From NCBI GenBank assembly GCA_013399895.1, contig VXBA01001173.1, forward strand, positions 229,900 to 293,899: a DNA stretch of 64,000 nucleotides, written 5' to 3'. Every line of letters begins with the position of its first letter. Position 1 is the stretch's first letter. The DNA comes from Serilophus lunatus. Lineage: Eukaryota; Chordata; Aves; Passeriformes; Eurylaimidae. Shown here in pieces: positions 36,301 to 49,822 of the stretch. The position numbers and the translations under genes are program-made. The notes beneath the pieces were generated by a model that did no database searches, had not been told where the DNA came from, and worked only from the letters and a program-made list of their open reading frames with translations.

Positions 36301-37959
36301 ACAACAAAGGTTTTCGTGTGATGCTGCCTTCTTCTCCCCACCTATGACTTCAAGTATTCCCATGGCCCTTGGCCTTTATACATTTACTTGGGCAGTGAAG
36401 TGTTTCTTGACTGCACCAGGAACTCTTGCACAGCCAAGGTGGATGTACCACTAGTCATATCAGGAAATCCTGTTGCCTGTCTGAAGTGGGGAACAAGAGA
36501 GTGAATAATCCATCATTGTCTGACAGCCTTGGAACATTCATGGTTTGAGTATAATTTAAATTTGAGAATTCTAGGATGGAAACTTTGTTGATGACTAAAG
36601 CCAAGCATCTCTTGGCCCTACAAATAGCAGTCCTAAGTGAAACACTTTGCCCACTCTTGGACTACAATGGGCTAAACCAATATTTCCCTCTGACTGGAAT
36701 TCCTCTCAGAGTTAAAGAACTCTCCAACTTGCAAATTTCAGAGTACTGTCACCAAAACCTGATGACAGGTCCTAGGCTGGCACCCTCCACTCTTTAAGGC
36801 TCAACACTCAGAGCTAACCCATTGAGAAATGCCAAGACATCTGATGTATCTCATTGAACTTGAAGGAAAATTTTAGCAGGTATACCTTTGTACATTTACA
36901 TATAGAATATATAACCTTATATCTGAGTGGGAGCATATGTGAGTTGATTTAGACACCCTGTATAGTAGGAATGTTGCCATCTTGGATCTATAATTGAGTT
37001 AGTCTAGGGATTGTAGTAAATCATATTGACTGTCTCTGTAAATGTTAAACTAATCAACAATTAAGTGTTATGGCCCACCTTAAAACTGACCCATCTTAAA
37101 GCTGTGAATGATACTCTGCTGCTAGATCAGAAGCTGTGTAAAAATTCCATCTGTTTTGAACTGATACTTTTACAACCATATTAAGATGACTTCTTGGACA
37201 TCTTGGATTTCTTGGACAGCGGTTCTTTAGGTGGTTCTAACATGATTTTCCTCTGTAAGTTTCATCCAAATAATACAGTGAACCTTGGCATCTAGCTCTA
37301 TTAAGTTTTGTTTTGCAAATTTATACTAAATCTGGTTTTGGTAATACCTTTGATGGTGATTCTATAAGTGACCTAGACATTCATGACAGACGGTAGGAAC
37401 ATATTTTAAAACAATATTATTAATTTAAAAATGCATTATAAAGGACATACAGCTTCTTTGATGAAATAGCATATGGACATAACCAGTGCATCCAATAAGT
37501 CCATCTAATCTAAATCAAAGACTGCGTGATAAAGACAGAAAACAAAGCAATGTATGGACTTCAGTGAACACATCTGTGAAGATGACAAGCACACTGATCT
37601 AGATAGACTAGCAAATCACAATGAACAAAAGAACGAATAGAAGTTGGGATGACCATTAAAAGGGCAGGAAGTATCTGAGAATAGAGAAGAGAAAGGAAGC
37701 TTAAAATTAAGATGTTTGTCAAATATTCAAAATAGAAAGTATGTCAGGTTTCATGTGTAATCAGATTAGGACTCAGCGTCATTGTGCTTTCAAACATCTT
37801 ATCGTGTTTATACAATTTCACAATCTCTCAATTTTGAGTTTTTCTTCACTTAATTTTTAAAGAGCTTTAGCTTCTCTTTGCTTGTGATTCTATGACTGCA
37901 TTGCAGAGTAAGGGTACAGAAGCTAAATTATACTAAATGTGCATATCACACTTGGTTTT
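30346..37959. other. Unique AT-rich DNA
   Basis: About 7.6 kb with no gene or recognised transposon. There are A-rich simple stretches near 31009-31040, 33420-33475 and 36195-36225. A strong polypyrimidine-AG occurs near 32838-32852, but no supporting exon follows. Confidence 0.55.
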
Positions 37960-38095
37960 TCAACTCCCAGTGTCCCAAGTAGCTGCAGGAGTGCTTTCAA
38001 TATATTCATCACCCAGCCTGCATTAATATTAAAGGTTACCTTGATCTAGGTGCAGTACCTTGCTCTTGGTGTTGCTTTTCCATGTTGGAGAAGAT
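37960..38095 (-). mobile_element. Degraded CR1 fragment
   Basis: The plus strand contains CCCAGCCTG-ATTAATATTA, then GGTTACCTTGATCTAGGTGC and AGTACCTTGCTCTTGG. This matches the order of a commonly seen inverted CR1 segment. It is diverged, with uncertain ends. Confidence 0.62.
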
Positions 38096-39182
38096 GGCAA
38101 ATCTGTCAGCAGCCTGGCATTAGTTGATAAAATTGATCTTGATAATATTCAAGTATATCCTTAAAATAGTAGGTCACTGTGAATCTCAGCATACCTTTGG
38201 ATAAGTAAAAGCACATAACACTATATAGCTCACATATATGAGTAGGTTTTATATGTGCTTCTCTGTAGATATATGCAATCCTATGTGTTCTTTCTTTGGG
38301 TAGGATGTCTATCTTCTTTCACAGACTAATATTTTATATGTCTACATGCAGAAATCTCATTGTTTGAATGGAAGCCCTGGAACTTTGCAGCAACAGACAA
38401 TAATGATCCTTCCTTTTGTCTTTAAGTCATCTCAGTCCTAAAACAACACTCTTCATTCCTCATTTGATTCTAAAGATGAGCAAAAGCTGTATGATGTTCT
38501 CTATCTTTCTCACAGAAATCCAGCTGTGTCCAAAACATGTGTTTTAATTTTATGTTCTAACTCCATGTAGACCCAGGCTCTATGTTGGACAACTTCCAGA
38601 ATGCTCGAGAACAAGCACCTTGTCTTTCAATCATTTGTGATAAGTCAATGCCCTAAATGAGCTTGCCTCAGTAATCAGAAGTCGCGTATATGCAAAATAT
38701 TTTACCTGTGAACTTTGACCGATCAGAACTTGTATGGTCATATGGATTTGCTTTTCTCTAAATCTTTTCTGAGATTTAGTAATATCCTAGTAGACCAGAC
38801 ATTTCCTGGAACAATGTGATGATATACAGACTGGCTTATCTATCTGAATTTCAGCCAAGTGCCTGTTTGCTTGCATTTCACATCTTAAACATTTTACAGG
38901 AAAGAACAGTAAATTTCTTTAGACATGTTTAAAAAAGGGCATCATTTTGGTAAGAAGGAATCAGCTCTAATACATCTACCTCTGTGTATGTGAGACATAT
39001 GTGAATGTTGCTTCATCTATAGATAGTTATCTCTAGCTTTTCCCAGGAGAGGAGAATTCTCAGGCTAAACAAGGCAGTGGAAAAGGGAAAAGGCAGGGAA
39101 CAAACAGAGGTACTTATCTCTATAGAGGTCTAGGGAAGTATCAAGGTCAGGTCTACAGTCAGTAAATCATGATCATAAGCGT
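38096..39182. other. Unique AT-rich DNA
   Basis: No gene or recognised element seen. Confidence 0.5.
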
Positions 39183-39266
39183 TGTGGTTTTAAGACAATT
39201 GTACAATTTAAATTTTAAATTAAGAGGCCATAAAATGTAGAAAAAGAACCCACCAGCTCTTTTATT

Positions 39267-39315
39267 AAATATATATATACTATAAATATATATGTGTTTG
39301 TATGTATATGTACAT
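39267..39315. repeat. TA/TG-rich microsatellite-like stretch
   Basis: Alternating TA with TGTATG interruptions. Confidence 0.75.
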
Positions 39316-39399
39316 GATAAAACACAGAACAAAAAAACAATAACTCAAGAACATCTGAAAACTTATAATGAAAACAAAAATCCACCTTCTCCCACCTGG

Positions 39400-40029
39400 A
39401 GAAGTTCTAACTCTCTGTCCAGCAGGGACGATAAGGCTGAAGCCAGTGAGAGAGTTCCATGGCCATGAAAAAAATGTCTGCCGTGACACCAGCAAGGTGC
39501 AGTCTGATAACGTCATGGGCAGATGCGTTCTCACCAGGTGAAAAGAGGGGGAAAAAAACCTTTGTGGACAGCATTTCCCGCTGAGTGGGATTTGAGCTGG
39601 GCTCACATGGGGGTGGCAGAGCTAATGTAGAGATGCCACAGGTGAAGCCACTCTGCTCCTGAGTTACTGTGCTGAGTGAGGCAGAGAGTTCTGGATATGG
39701 AAACTGCCAGGATCTTCAGTGGCCATCAGGCACCTGAATACGCCCCGGGACGGCCACTGCCAAGCTGGAGCTGCTGCCACTGATGCTGGCTGTTACCACC
39801 TCCCAACTTCCATCCAGCTTTCCTGCAGCTACTACCTGGCCTGGGAACCCATGGCCAGCAGAGGAGGACAAGGGGAATGAACCCTCTGATGCAGGGCAGC
39901 TGCTGCTGTGACTGCTGCTGTTGCTGCCCTCGCTCACCTTCGCCACTTTCTCAGTCACTTCCAAGAAGAAGGATGTCCTTCTGCTCCAGCTACTGCTGCT
40001 GCCAGTGCCTGGCAAAGCCCTGACTCACA
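39400..40029 (-). other. GC-rich, CTG/CAG-rich island of unknown origin
   Basis: Base composition changes sharply to GC-rich between about 39400 and 40020, with clustered CTG units at 39757-39790, 39899-39935 and 39990-40010. Read on the minus strand the CTG units become AGC and give a 99-residue Ser-rich open frame (39716-40015). It shows no recognisable domain and probably reflects the repeats. An AATAAA on the minus strand near 39262-39267 follows the GC-rich body. A TGTGAGTCA at 40029 (minus) and an AAAACCACA ending at 39183 (minus) could be LTR termini, but no target duplication is visible. It could be an LTR, a retroposed copy, or unique sequence. Confidence 0.35.
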
Positions 40030-43000
40030 TATTCATATGTGTAGGAATACTGAAGTGGACAGATGCTGGGGCATGAAAGTGTAGGGGAAAGAAACCACAG
40101 AGAACTGAAGAAACCCTTCATGAAAGACTGTCATGTGGAGTCTTGCTTTTACATATTACAAGTTTGCTGAAGTAGCACTTTGAGCATGTTTAGAAGGAAG
40201 TTCCTAAGCTGGTATATCTCTGAAAAGTAGGAGGCTCCCTGAAGCAGGACACTGAGAAGATGTAGTGTACAGATGGATTTTTGCACATAGGGAATAACTT
40301 GGGAAGAGACTCTTAGCATCAGATAGTTACACTGGCCAATTACGTTGCTCTGTGGTATTTTGGAAGAAGCAGATGGTGTGGTTTTGTAGAGAAAAAAATA
40401 AAGGGAAATTACCAATAGAAGGAAGAGACAGAAAAATAAGAGCTGAAGTTGCAATTTGAAGCCTAAATTTTCTAAATCTTACAGACAGTAAGGGGTACTG
40501 AAGCAAAGAAAAGAGTCTAAATACTGGTGGATAAGAATTCAGGTCTCTTGTATCAGGTAGTTTTGCATTATGTAGAGAAGAGAGGGTACCACTTACAGCT
40601 AGTAAAGCAAACTCTGCAGAGTTGGGATTGTGGGCTTGCTTCAGGTTGCTCCTTTTTTATGCTGTGAGGGCAAAGTCCAAGACATTTTAAATTGATGCAA
40701 TAAGCTAATTCTGTGTCATTCACGATTTACAAATCTTCTGGAATGAACTACTCAAGTAGCGAACACAAATGCTGACCACCAAGTCTATTCGCTATTCTAT
40801 GGTTTCTCTCTTACTCTCTCTTCTTCCTCTTTTCATTAGGAATGCTATTGCACACTTCAAATAATTTTCCTAATAAATACACCTTTTTCCTGAAAAATGG
40901 TTCCAGTGAGTTGTATAAAATTACTGTCTTTCCAAATGATAAGCTCTAGTTTACTCAGTTCCATTCTGGTTATTAAGTGATGTCACCATTTCAAACAATA
41001 CTAAGCGATGAGATCACATCATTTAGGTTCCTGGATAAATATATCCACTAAACACCAAATTCATTTTCTGAAAACATATATAATTTCTATAGTTGTGTAT
41101 GTACAAGACTCAGGTTCATGTGTGTGTGTTTTTTTAAAGTTACTTTGTATGCACTTATTGATAACCCATAGGTTGAAATTAATTCCTAGAAGGCTTTTTA
41201 AACATGCAAGTGTCAAAGAGACCCAAATACATCAATAAGCCAAAAATTAAAAACCGAAAACAAACACAAAAAAACAACAACAATGACAAAAAGCCCAAAC
41301 AAACAAACAAAAGCCTTACACATATTTGGTTATTTTCCTTCTTTTTTTTAATTTTTGGGGTTTTCTGTTATCCTATATCTTGTACTATCTCTTGCTCACT
41401 ATTTTTCTATGTATTCATTTCTATACTCTAAACCTTCCATACCTTTGGCTTCCTTTACTGAAGAATGTGACAAGTGCATCATCATTTGTATGTTGTCTTC
41501 TCTGTAAAATTACATTGTCAGCATATCATGTTTGATGGAGGGTAATGAAACTCAATAGTCCCTTAAAACCTGTCCAATAAGGCAATATTTGTTAATATCA
41601 CTGCTATAATGAAACTTCACTTTAATTGGTTCAAATTATTTGAAGAGTTACAAACCAAACTTGCGAAGTCATTAATACCATATAAATTTAATCAAAAGTA
41701 TGGCTCATACACAGGTCAACGGAACAGGAGCTAATCCCCTCTCAGGATTTTATGGCAAAGATTTCTGCATATGTATTATTTTTTAAATTATAAATTTAAC
41801 GGATAAGATATAATAGATAAGATTCATTGAGGCCTACAGGCAATTACAGTTCCATATTCTCTGGGATAATATTTCCTCAAAATTCCAAGTTTCCAAAATT
41901 CCAATTTGTTGGTTAAAAAACAACAACAACAAAAAAAATTAAAACAGTATATACTGATACCCTAAGATGTATTTGACAACATTTCATTTAGAATTTTATA
42001 ACATTTTCTAATTTTTGTTAAATTTAAGCTCATGTTCAAATTTGACCTGAAAAAAACGTTAAAAATTCTTAGCTATCATAACCTGTAGAGTGATAGATTT
42101 TCTTTAAACCTGTGACCATTTAGCCTCAACAGCAGTGCTCAAACACTTCACATCAAATCCATAATTTTTAAATTTTAAGCTAAGCAAAATAATGGTTTGT
42201 ATTTTACATGGGAGAAAAGACACTTAAGGATATATGTGCAGTTCAATTTTTGTAAAATATCAAATATTCTACTTTAAAATGGTTAAAAAACTGTCTTCTT
42301 TCATTTTCATAGTGCTTATTCCATTATTGCATCAAAGTCGATGAGATTCAAATAGATTTAAGCAGCATTTTAAAGGGATTTAAAAAAAATAAATCCTGAC
42401 AAAATCTCATTGTTTTGAGAACAGAAAAATTCGCATGTTATAGTGAAGACGGCAATGCTGAAACAGTTGTTAGAGAACTTTTATTTCCTACATTCTGAAG
42501 TTTTCTAAGCACCACTGGGATGGACAGTGCAGCTGTATCTACTGATGAATTCTATTTTCTGCAACATTTTGGTTTCCATTTGTGTTTATGCCATTCATAC
42601 AAGTCTCTGGCACTAACTTGCAACAATCAAGATGCATTAATTCTTTTTTTATTACAAATTTAATTACCTCTACTTTCCAAGATAAAAAGATAGAGATATA
42701 TACCACTTATGTGGGGGATACAAATTGCATAATAAAATTTAATTGTTCCCTCAGAGTGTAAGAGTAATATGTGTGTCTAAAATTGCAGCAGAGAGTTCAT
42801 TGAGTTCAATAGATGAGAGAAAAAACTTTCAAGCAATATGTCTACTACCATAATGAATTTAGCTGTGACTTTCTCTTACTCCTAATGGTTCAGGATCAAT
42901 TACCATATCACACTCAGGACCACACATACTAAACCTTCTCAAAAAGGTTTTCATTTCTCCTTGACCTACCTAATATGTTGCCCATAAATTGGTAAGCACA

Positions 43001-43767
43001 TTAAACCTTTGATCAGGCAACATATTTCATCTTGTGCACAATTTTAAGCACTTGAACAATTCTAATGATTGCTGGATCCCAGCCATCTATGACTCACCAG
43101 AAGACTTTACAGAGATAAAGACACTGAATAATGACCAGGTGGTAGGGGCATAGCACCCATTTGACACATTTTTCCTATATCATTTTTTGAGAATTCCTTA
43201 AACTACACCTTAAATGTGTCCTTACAGCATTAAAATTTTTGTTAAATATGTATTGCAGCAATATTATCCTTGAAGTTTGTGACACAGCGAAATACTAATT
43301 TGATAGGGTCCACAGAGAAACTAATAATAAACGTGAATATTTGAGTCAGGGTTAACTAAAACAGACCTTGCATCATTGAGAATGGATGTTTAAAACCTGC
43401 AGAACTCTTGACATAAATGCGTTAGGAGATTAACCACATCTCCAGTGAAAAGACTTTTATCTTTAAAAATGATCAAGAGAACTAAATTTTCCTACTTAGA
43501 ACTGCCCTAGGGTAAGAATGGCTGAGCAACGTGAGCCAATATTAAAGCCTGCAAGTAAAGCAGCAATGTCAGTATATTTCCAAAAGCAAATCCTTTCATT
43601 TTTGTGGCAATAGTTTTACTGTGACAGCATCGAAGGCCTAAAACTAGTAGACTGTAGTGGCAACGTATTAAAAATTATCAAAAAATTAATCATCTTTCTC
43701 TTTCATGGTGCATAGCCACAAACATACTTCTACAGGTGAGTCCGTTTGTATAAGAATGTGTAAGAAC

Positions 43768-43800
43768 ACATATATACACATATATATGTATGTATGTATT
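43768..43800. repeat. TA/CA/TG microsatellite
   Basis: CACATATATACACATATATATGTATGTATGTA-type alternating purine/pyrimidine run of about 33 bases. Confidence 0.85.
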
Positions 43801-45183
43801 CATTTAGTTGATCAGTTTCTTTTTCATAACTCAGAGTTATTATCAAACGAATTTGTGTGGTTTTAATTGTTCCATGTTCTTAAATGTTCTCAATTAAAGA
43901 ATCATTCTTAAATTTCTACTTTCCATGGAAAATGTGTGTGGCACATTTTCAAAGGGAAAAGCAAAAGAAAGGGCTTGCTGTACACATATGGATGAGAATT
44001 AAAATCTTTTCATCCAAATATATCACACAAACTCTTTGTAGGAATGGATTTTCTCTGAGGCAAAGCAGTAGGGACAGCACTAGTTCTCTGCATTCACTTT
44101 TGATCATGAAACAACATCACAATACATAATGGAAAATTTAATGTGATCTGGGAGGTTGAGGATATTAGCACAGAGACTAAAAGCCTGAATTTAAAGGCAC
44201 TGTCATAACATTTACTTATTATTTATTTTTGTTTTACTTTCCACATGCACACACACAGAGTCTGCCGGTTTGAGGTTTTCAGAAAGTTTAGTTCTTGTTT
44301 AGAAAGATTTTAAATGTGTGCTATTCCTTCTGGCTTTACTCTTGAAAATGGAAAATTGCTATGCACACTGCAAGAACATATTAAATATAGGTTTACTCCA
44401 TAATGTAATTCTATATAATAAGTATTTATCTTACTTTTGAAATTTTGGATGCCAAAGCTGTTAAAAAATTGGTTATCAATGCTAAAAAAAGATAATTTTT
44501 ATCACTAGTGTACACATTTTTTAAAATACATGCACTTTTTTAATAATGTTCAGCAAATTCTAAAATATAACAGCTCAGTTTTGCTTAAAATATTTATGCG
44601 AGTTTTGGATCTTGACTCCTAGAAATTTTAACCTCTGCTTGACTTGAATACTGCTATTTGGCTCACCTAACCACAAACATACCGTTAAAAAATAGAAGAG
44701 ATTTTCCCTTGCTGGAAGAGTTCTTTTCCTCTTTGAGTGCTGAAGGAGCATTGATGTGTACTGTGGCAGGGACTGGTGGAGGCATGGAGGGGACCTCAGG
44801 GTGGAAGCAAAGACTCTTACGAAGGAAAGGAATTGAGAGCCAAACCTACCACCTTGCATCTGACTGTGCCTGTAATTTCAGGATGAAAGGAGTGGTCCCC
44901 ACCTGCTATCAGTTTGGAAGGTATGAGGAGTAATTCATCAACTTCTTTATTTTTCACTTTGGGGTGCATGAGGAGCTGCCATCATGATCCTTTACTCATT
45001 ACACAGCAAAAACTTTGGGCAGATATCCACATGTTGCTCCAGGGATGGTACAGGAATGGGTAGACCAAAGAAGCAGGATGCTTGGCTAAGATTTACAGAC
45101 ATCGCCAGCAAGATTTTAGTCCTGTCAGCAAGTATAAAGTAAAAGAAATAAATAAAGAGTTCTATCTAATTTTTTTTCTTAAG

Positions 45184-45191
45184 TGACGTCA
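45184..45191. promoter_or_regulatory. Palindromic cAMP-response element consensus
   Basis: TGACGTCA, the full CREB/ATF consensus, with CTTTCCGGTTCCG just after it (45194-45206). It is an isolated match in AT-rich DNA and function is not shown. Confidence 0.3.
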
Positions 45192-45639
45192 AGCTTTCCG
45201 GTTCCGCTGCACCCATTAAGCTGTCCTATCTGATGTAGACTTGAATATTTCTCCTTGCAATTCATTTACTCTTGGAAAGAAGATATCAGAGAACTGATAG
45301 CTATCCACTGCTGGAAGTTTTTGATTAAGATTGTGAAAGTCCTAAATAACTATTTGCAAGTATTGTTCACAGAAGCAAGTGTTTTTGTGGCAACTCCAAT
45401 ACTCTATTCAGTGATTTTTTAACAAACTGCAAATTGTGAAATACAATGATTTTGTTCTCCAAGAAAGTTCACCTATACTGAGAGTTTCTAAGTCGTTTTC
45501 GTGTTGTTTTCATATGTCATTTCCTAAGACAAATAGTCTCAGTCAATCCTTCAGAAATGTCTTTAGTTTTCTTCTTCTTTTTTTTTTTTTTTAAAACAGA
45601 TTTCTCATTATAATAAGTGTGACTGAACACATGAGTCAG

Positions 45640-46015
45640 TTATGTGCAGCTGAAGTAAGGAAGTCTAATGGTGTCCTGGGCTGCAAAAGGAGGTGTGTTG
45701 CCAGCAGAGAGATGATCCATCCTCTCTACTCAGGGATGATGAGGCTGCATATGGAGTACTGGACCCAGTACTGGGTTCAATGAAGGGCTAAAAATATGAT
45801 GGAGGGACTGGAGCATTTCTCTGAAGAGGAAAGGATGGAAACTGGATCTGCTCATCCTAGAGGAGGGCATGCTCAGGAAGGAACTTAAGTGCAAAGTAGG
45901 AGCTAGGCTTTTTTCAGTGGTGTCAGGTCACAGGACCGGGGGAATGGGCATACGCTGAAACATAGGAGCTTCTCTCTGAACATTGAGAAACACTTTCACT
46001 GTGAGAGGGAATATT
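45640..46015 (+). mobile_element. CR1 fragment (C-terminal ORF2 to 3' region)
   Basis: The plus strand carries AATGGTGTCCTGGGCTGCA, then a run corresponding to the Ser-Arg-x-x-x-Ile-x-x-Leu-Tyr-Ser-x-Met/Leu-Arg-x-x-x-Glu-Tyr block of CR1 ORF2 (CTCTACTCAGG to ATGGAGTACTGG, 45725-45760). CTGCTCATCCTAGAGGAGG, TCAGTGGTGTCAGGTCACAG and ACATTGAGAAACACTTTCAC follow. It is strongly decayed and lacks the terminal 8-base repeat. Confidence 0.85.
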
Positions 46016-46340
46016 TATATATCCCAATATAATATGCTTTTTCAGGCATACCATTCTAATTGGGAATTCCTTATAATCATTATAAAGAGTCTAAAATTTT
46101 GATCAATCAAAAATTCAGCGGCATGAGCAAGTTATAGCTCTCTCAATATTCAAACCAATGGCAAAACAATTCTGAATTCAAAGTCACACTTCCTCTAATG
46201 TTCACAAACAACAGGACTCATAGTACTGAACTCTCATCCTGAAATCGTACAAGTTTTGCAGCTGTGTTCTTTATCTGAAAGAGTTTGTCACCTAGTTACA
46301 TGCCAGAAATTTAGAGAATCGGCTCTGACTTTAGGTGAGT

Positions 46341-46384
46341 TTTGTATTGCTTATAAAATACAAATTGCAATACAAATTGCAATA
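46341..46384. repeat. 12-base tandem repeat with inverted partner
   Basis: CAAATTGCAATA is repeated at 46361-46372 and 46373-46384. TTTGTATTGC at 46341-46350 is the exact reverse complement of GCAATACAAA at 46368-46377, giving a 10-base-pair stem with a 17-base loop. Confidence 0.8.
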
Positions 46385-49300
46385 CATTTTATTTGTAATA
46401 TCAATAGCGAAATTAGCACATAACAATATATACTTGTTGACAGAAAAGTGGGAAAAAGAAGTCTCCTTTCTCTAATTTATACAAGCAAAGTACTGCTTGT
46501 AATTTTTCCAAAATGTAAATAAGCTGTCCAATCAATAAAAATAATATGTCCACTGAATGTTTCCTTTGGCTGAGTATCTTTATCAGTCACAGAAGATAAA
46601 ACCAAGACTCTGATCGCCAGTGACTGTTTAAATCAAATTGTTCTGAAATTGGCTATACCAAACCATACAAATAAAAATCTGGATCAGCCAAGCAATAAGT
46701 TTTTATTTATAACCTCATTTATTTGTTTACAGTCCTGAATAAAAAATAGTTATCTCCAGAGTGTGAAAAGTCAGCACTATTCCCAGAGCAGATTGAAAAA
46801 GTGATCTTGAATCTAATGGACTTAACTCTTTAAAGAAGCTTTTTCATGATGAACAAAAAAAAAAAAAAAATGTCTCTTGATTTAAGTTTCTACTTAACTT
46901 GCAGATAATCCTGAGTGACACTTAGTTTAATAGATTTATGAGTCAATCATATATCACTATCTGGCTAGAGTGGGCTTGTTTTCAGAAGAAAAAAATTTGC
47001 ATAATCATCTTGACAGAAGATGGAGGTCAAAGAAATTTTATACTTCTTACTGCTGCTCTAAAAGGCAGAGGTGTTCTTCATAGTAAAGAGGGAAAAAAAT
47101 CTTTCTCAACCCAGCCCTTGATTTAATTGACTGGTGGTCCTTGAATTCTTGGTTCAGGGAATTAATGAGAATTCATCTTGTCTGAACAAGAATTTCTAAT
47201 GTGAAGTTGACCTGATTGTCACAAGTCTTAACTGACAGGAGCTGACAAAAGCCAAATGAGCTGCTCAGGTGATATGGTATTTCTTGACATCAAGTTTGGA
47301 TGCAGTAAAAATCTCTGCGGAGCTTCTAAAGCTGGCTAAGATTTCTAGGGTTATCAAACTTTTGCTTTGCGCAACTGTATGGCAGGACTGTACAGGCAGA
47401 AAGAAAGCAAAAATCTTTTTTTTAGCTTGCCAAAGTTTTCAGTTGTTCCTGACAGTCAGATCTTGTGGTCATCTCCAGGGATTCTCTCACTGTCATTTGT
47501 AAGCATTTGCCCTTTAAATCTACAAATAACATATCATTATAAAATTGGAAGAGCACAGGAGGAATTTTGCACTATAATTATCTTTTTATTGTATGAAAAG
47601 TAATTTTCCAGGTACAATGCAAAGTTTTGCCCTCCAAAGAAACTAAAAATAACCGTCTTAAGATGTGGTCATGATGGACAATAGCTGGTAGTGCTTGCAC
47701 AAAGAGTAATAACAGCTTTGTGCAAATACACAACAATGCAATTTTTAATTTCATAATTACATATAATTTTTCCTTGTCTCATTCAGTGTTCAGTGCTCAC
47801 TTAATGAATCCCTATTGCAATGATTTGTTTAATCATCTTCATTCAGCATGGCCCACAGCATATTTCCTGCACCACTCTGTTATACATTGAATTATTGATT
47901 CTTAACAATTTTTCCATTAAAATTCATTCCTAAAGTATATGAATGCAAATACAATAAATTAGAAAAAATATATAAGAAATATTAATTAATTTATCTTCAC
48001 AACTTATGGCATACGTCCTCTTTTACATGCAGACTACATTTACATTGTTTAGCCTAGGAGCAATTACAGGCTCAAATATGACATTGCTACACTGCTCAAT
48101 TTAGAAAGCCTGCAGCTGGGATATATCCCATAGTGTTTTAACTTGTTAAGTCTTTCTGTAAAAAATCCTCCACTGGTTTGCCTGCTTTTCATGAAATATT
48201 GCTGCAAGACATTGCGGTACGTAGAGGACCAGCTTCCATGGTGGTTCGACGTCACTGTGATCATAGTGCTACAACTACACAGGTGCTCATTGCATAATTT
48301 GACCTTGCATAAAGAGTAACATTTGTACACTTCATATTATCTTCATAGTATTTTACACTGTCAAAACATTGTACTACTGGCATCAGCTGCTAAAAGTGCT
48401 CAGACCCTCTTGCAAATTACAGACCTTGAGCTTAAGCAAGGGGGCTGCAAAATGAAAGACATACAAATTCTGGCCACCTGTGAAAAAGTTGAATTCAAAT
48501 GAAATGTCAGATGTCACAAAGAAAGTAATGAGAGCAATTCTCATCTGTCTAAGTGTAACTCTTTTTGTTCTCTATAATTCCCTCCTCATTGAATGACTTC
48601 AATTTTTTTCAAAGGATTACCTTTTGGAGGTGAGGCCAAATATTATTTTTGGAAGATAGTTTGATGACCAAAAATACCTGTTCAAAAACACTTCAAAAAG
48701 CATTAAACATATCAGTCTAAATTAGAGAGTCTTAGATAAATAACTTCTATCATTTCCTTAACATTTCTGAGTCATGTATGCATGGCTGAACGTGTACTCT
48801 TTAGGAATGAGTGAAACTGTAGATGTTGTTTCCGTAGCGTCTTTATAAGCTTCAGAATGTTGCAGAAATAATCAAGAGAGAAGTATAAGCCATTTTAAGC
48901 CTGCAAATGGATTTTTTTTTCTCCATTTAAAGTCAAGATATTTATTTTTCTATTGACTGTGACAGCGTAAGAGAGAGGAAGAAAAAAAGATAGATCATAA
49001 CAGGGGGCCAACCTCCCTGGCATGATGAACTAGGTAAAGTTCTTTACTATTTCTCACACTTCTCATTCACGGTGTCTTCATATGCTATTTTTGTAAAGGG
49101 TTGGGTTCATCTCATGGGGTTTTTTTGCTGTTGTGTTTTTATGGTTTTGTTGTTGTTGTTTTTGTTTTGTTTTGTTTTCTGGCCATGTGGAAATATCTGC
49201 ACTTACAGTCAGTAATACAAAGTGAAGTGAGTTTGGGAAGCTGTTGATCTATCGTGAGGACTTATGTATTAGATCTATATCTGATAAAAAGATGGCCTGT

Positions 49301-49799
49301 ATCATAAACTCCACAGGCTCCAGTTTTCTTGGAAGTGCTACCACTCACCTACACAGACTACTCAGAATTATTTCTGCACATGCACAGTAGTTTCTTGCAT
49401 TCGAAATAGATCAGCTGTGTAGCACATGTGCAAACCACCTGTGAAGCACATGGACAACAGATCTGATGTATCTCTTGAGACAATGGGTCTGGTAGCCATA
49501 GCTTCATTGTGAAAAACTGTTTTTAGAGCCTTTTATGTAATTTCCTGACCTCCTCCCTCTAGCATAATACTTCTGATAATGATAGTATTTAAGTATGTAT
49601 TTTGCCTTACTGTGATAAATACCCCAAACTGATATATACTTGCTTGATCATGCAATAGATGTATAGTCTCTCTGAAGTATTTGAGTTCGATGATACAGCT
49701 TTCCAAGATACAAAACTTTTAACAGAACTTTTGATTTAATTTTACTTTTGCTTATAATATATATGATTTGAACACCTAATGTGAATTTACCTAATGAAA

Positions 49800-49822
49800 T
49801 ACTTTTGTTTTTCAGGTAAGCT
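49800..49822 (+). promoter_or_regulatory. Candidate recursive (zero-length exon) splice site
   Basis: A T-rich tract ending ACTTTTGTTTTTCAG at 49815 is followed directly by GTAAGC, so a 3' splice site abuts a 5' splice site. Such juxtaposed sites mark recursive splicing in long vertebrate introns. A second acceptor-like CCTTCCTTTTCAG ends at 49839. One such match in 64 kb can also be chance. Confidence 0.3.

Larger units (their letters stand above)
40030..45639. other. Unique AT-rich DNA
   Basis: No gene or recognised transposon. Contains an A/C-rich run (41247-41312), a TA/TG microsatellite (43768-43800) and a palindromic CRE-like site at 45184. Confidence 0.55.

Noticed and set aside
39716..40015. 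Ser-rich 99-residue open frame taken as a possible gene
   Set aside because: The Ser content comes from CTG/CAG units. There is no start context, domain or supporting exon, so it is kept only as part of an unexplained island.
43730..43742. CTACAG followed directly by GTGAGT as another recursive splice candidate
   Set aside because: The preceding tract is not pyrimidine-rich, so a working acceptor is unlikely.
44575..44933. Overlapping 91-94-residue open frames near a less AT-rich stretch
   Set aside because: No motif, no splice context, and frames on both strands.
48247..48254. Second CRE-like site CGACGTCA
   Set aside because: Only a partial match to the palindrome and no supporting context.
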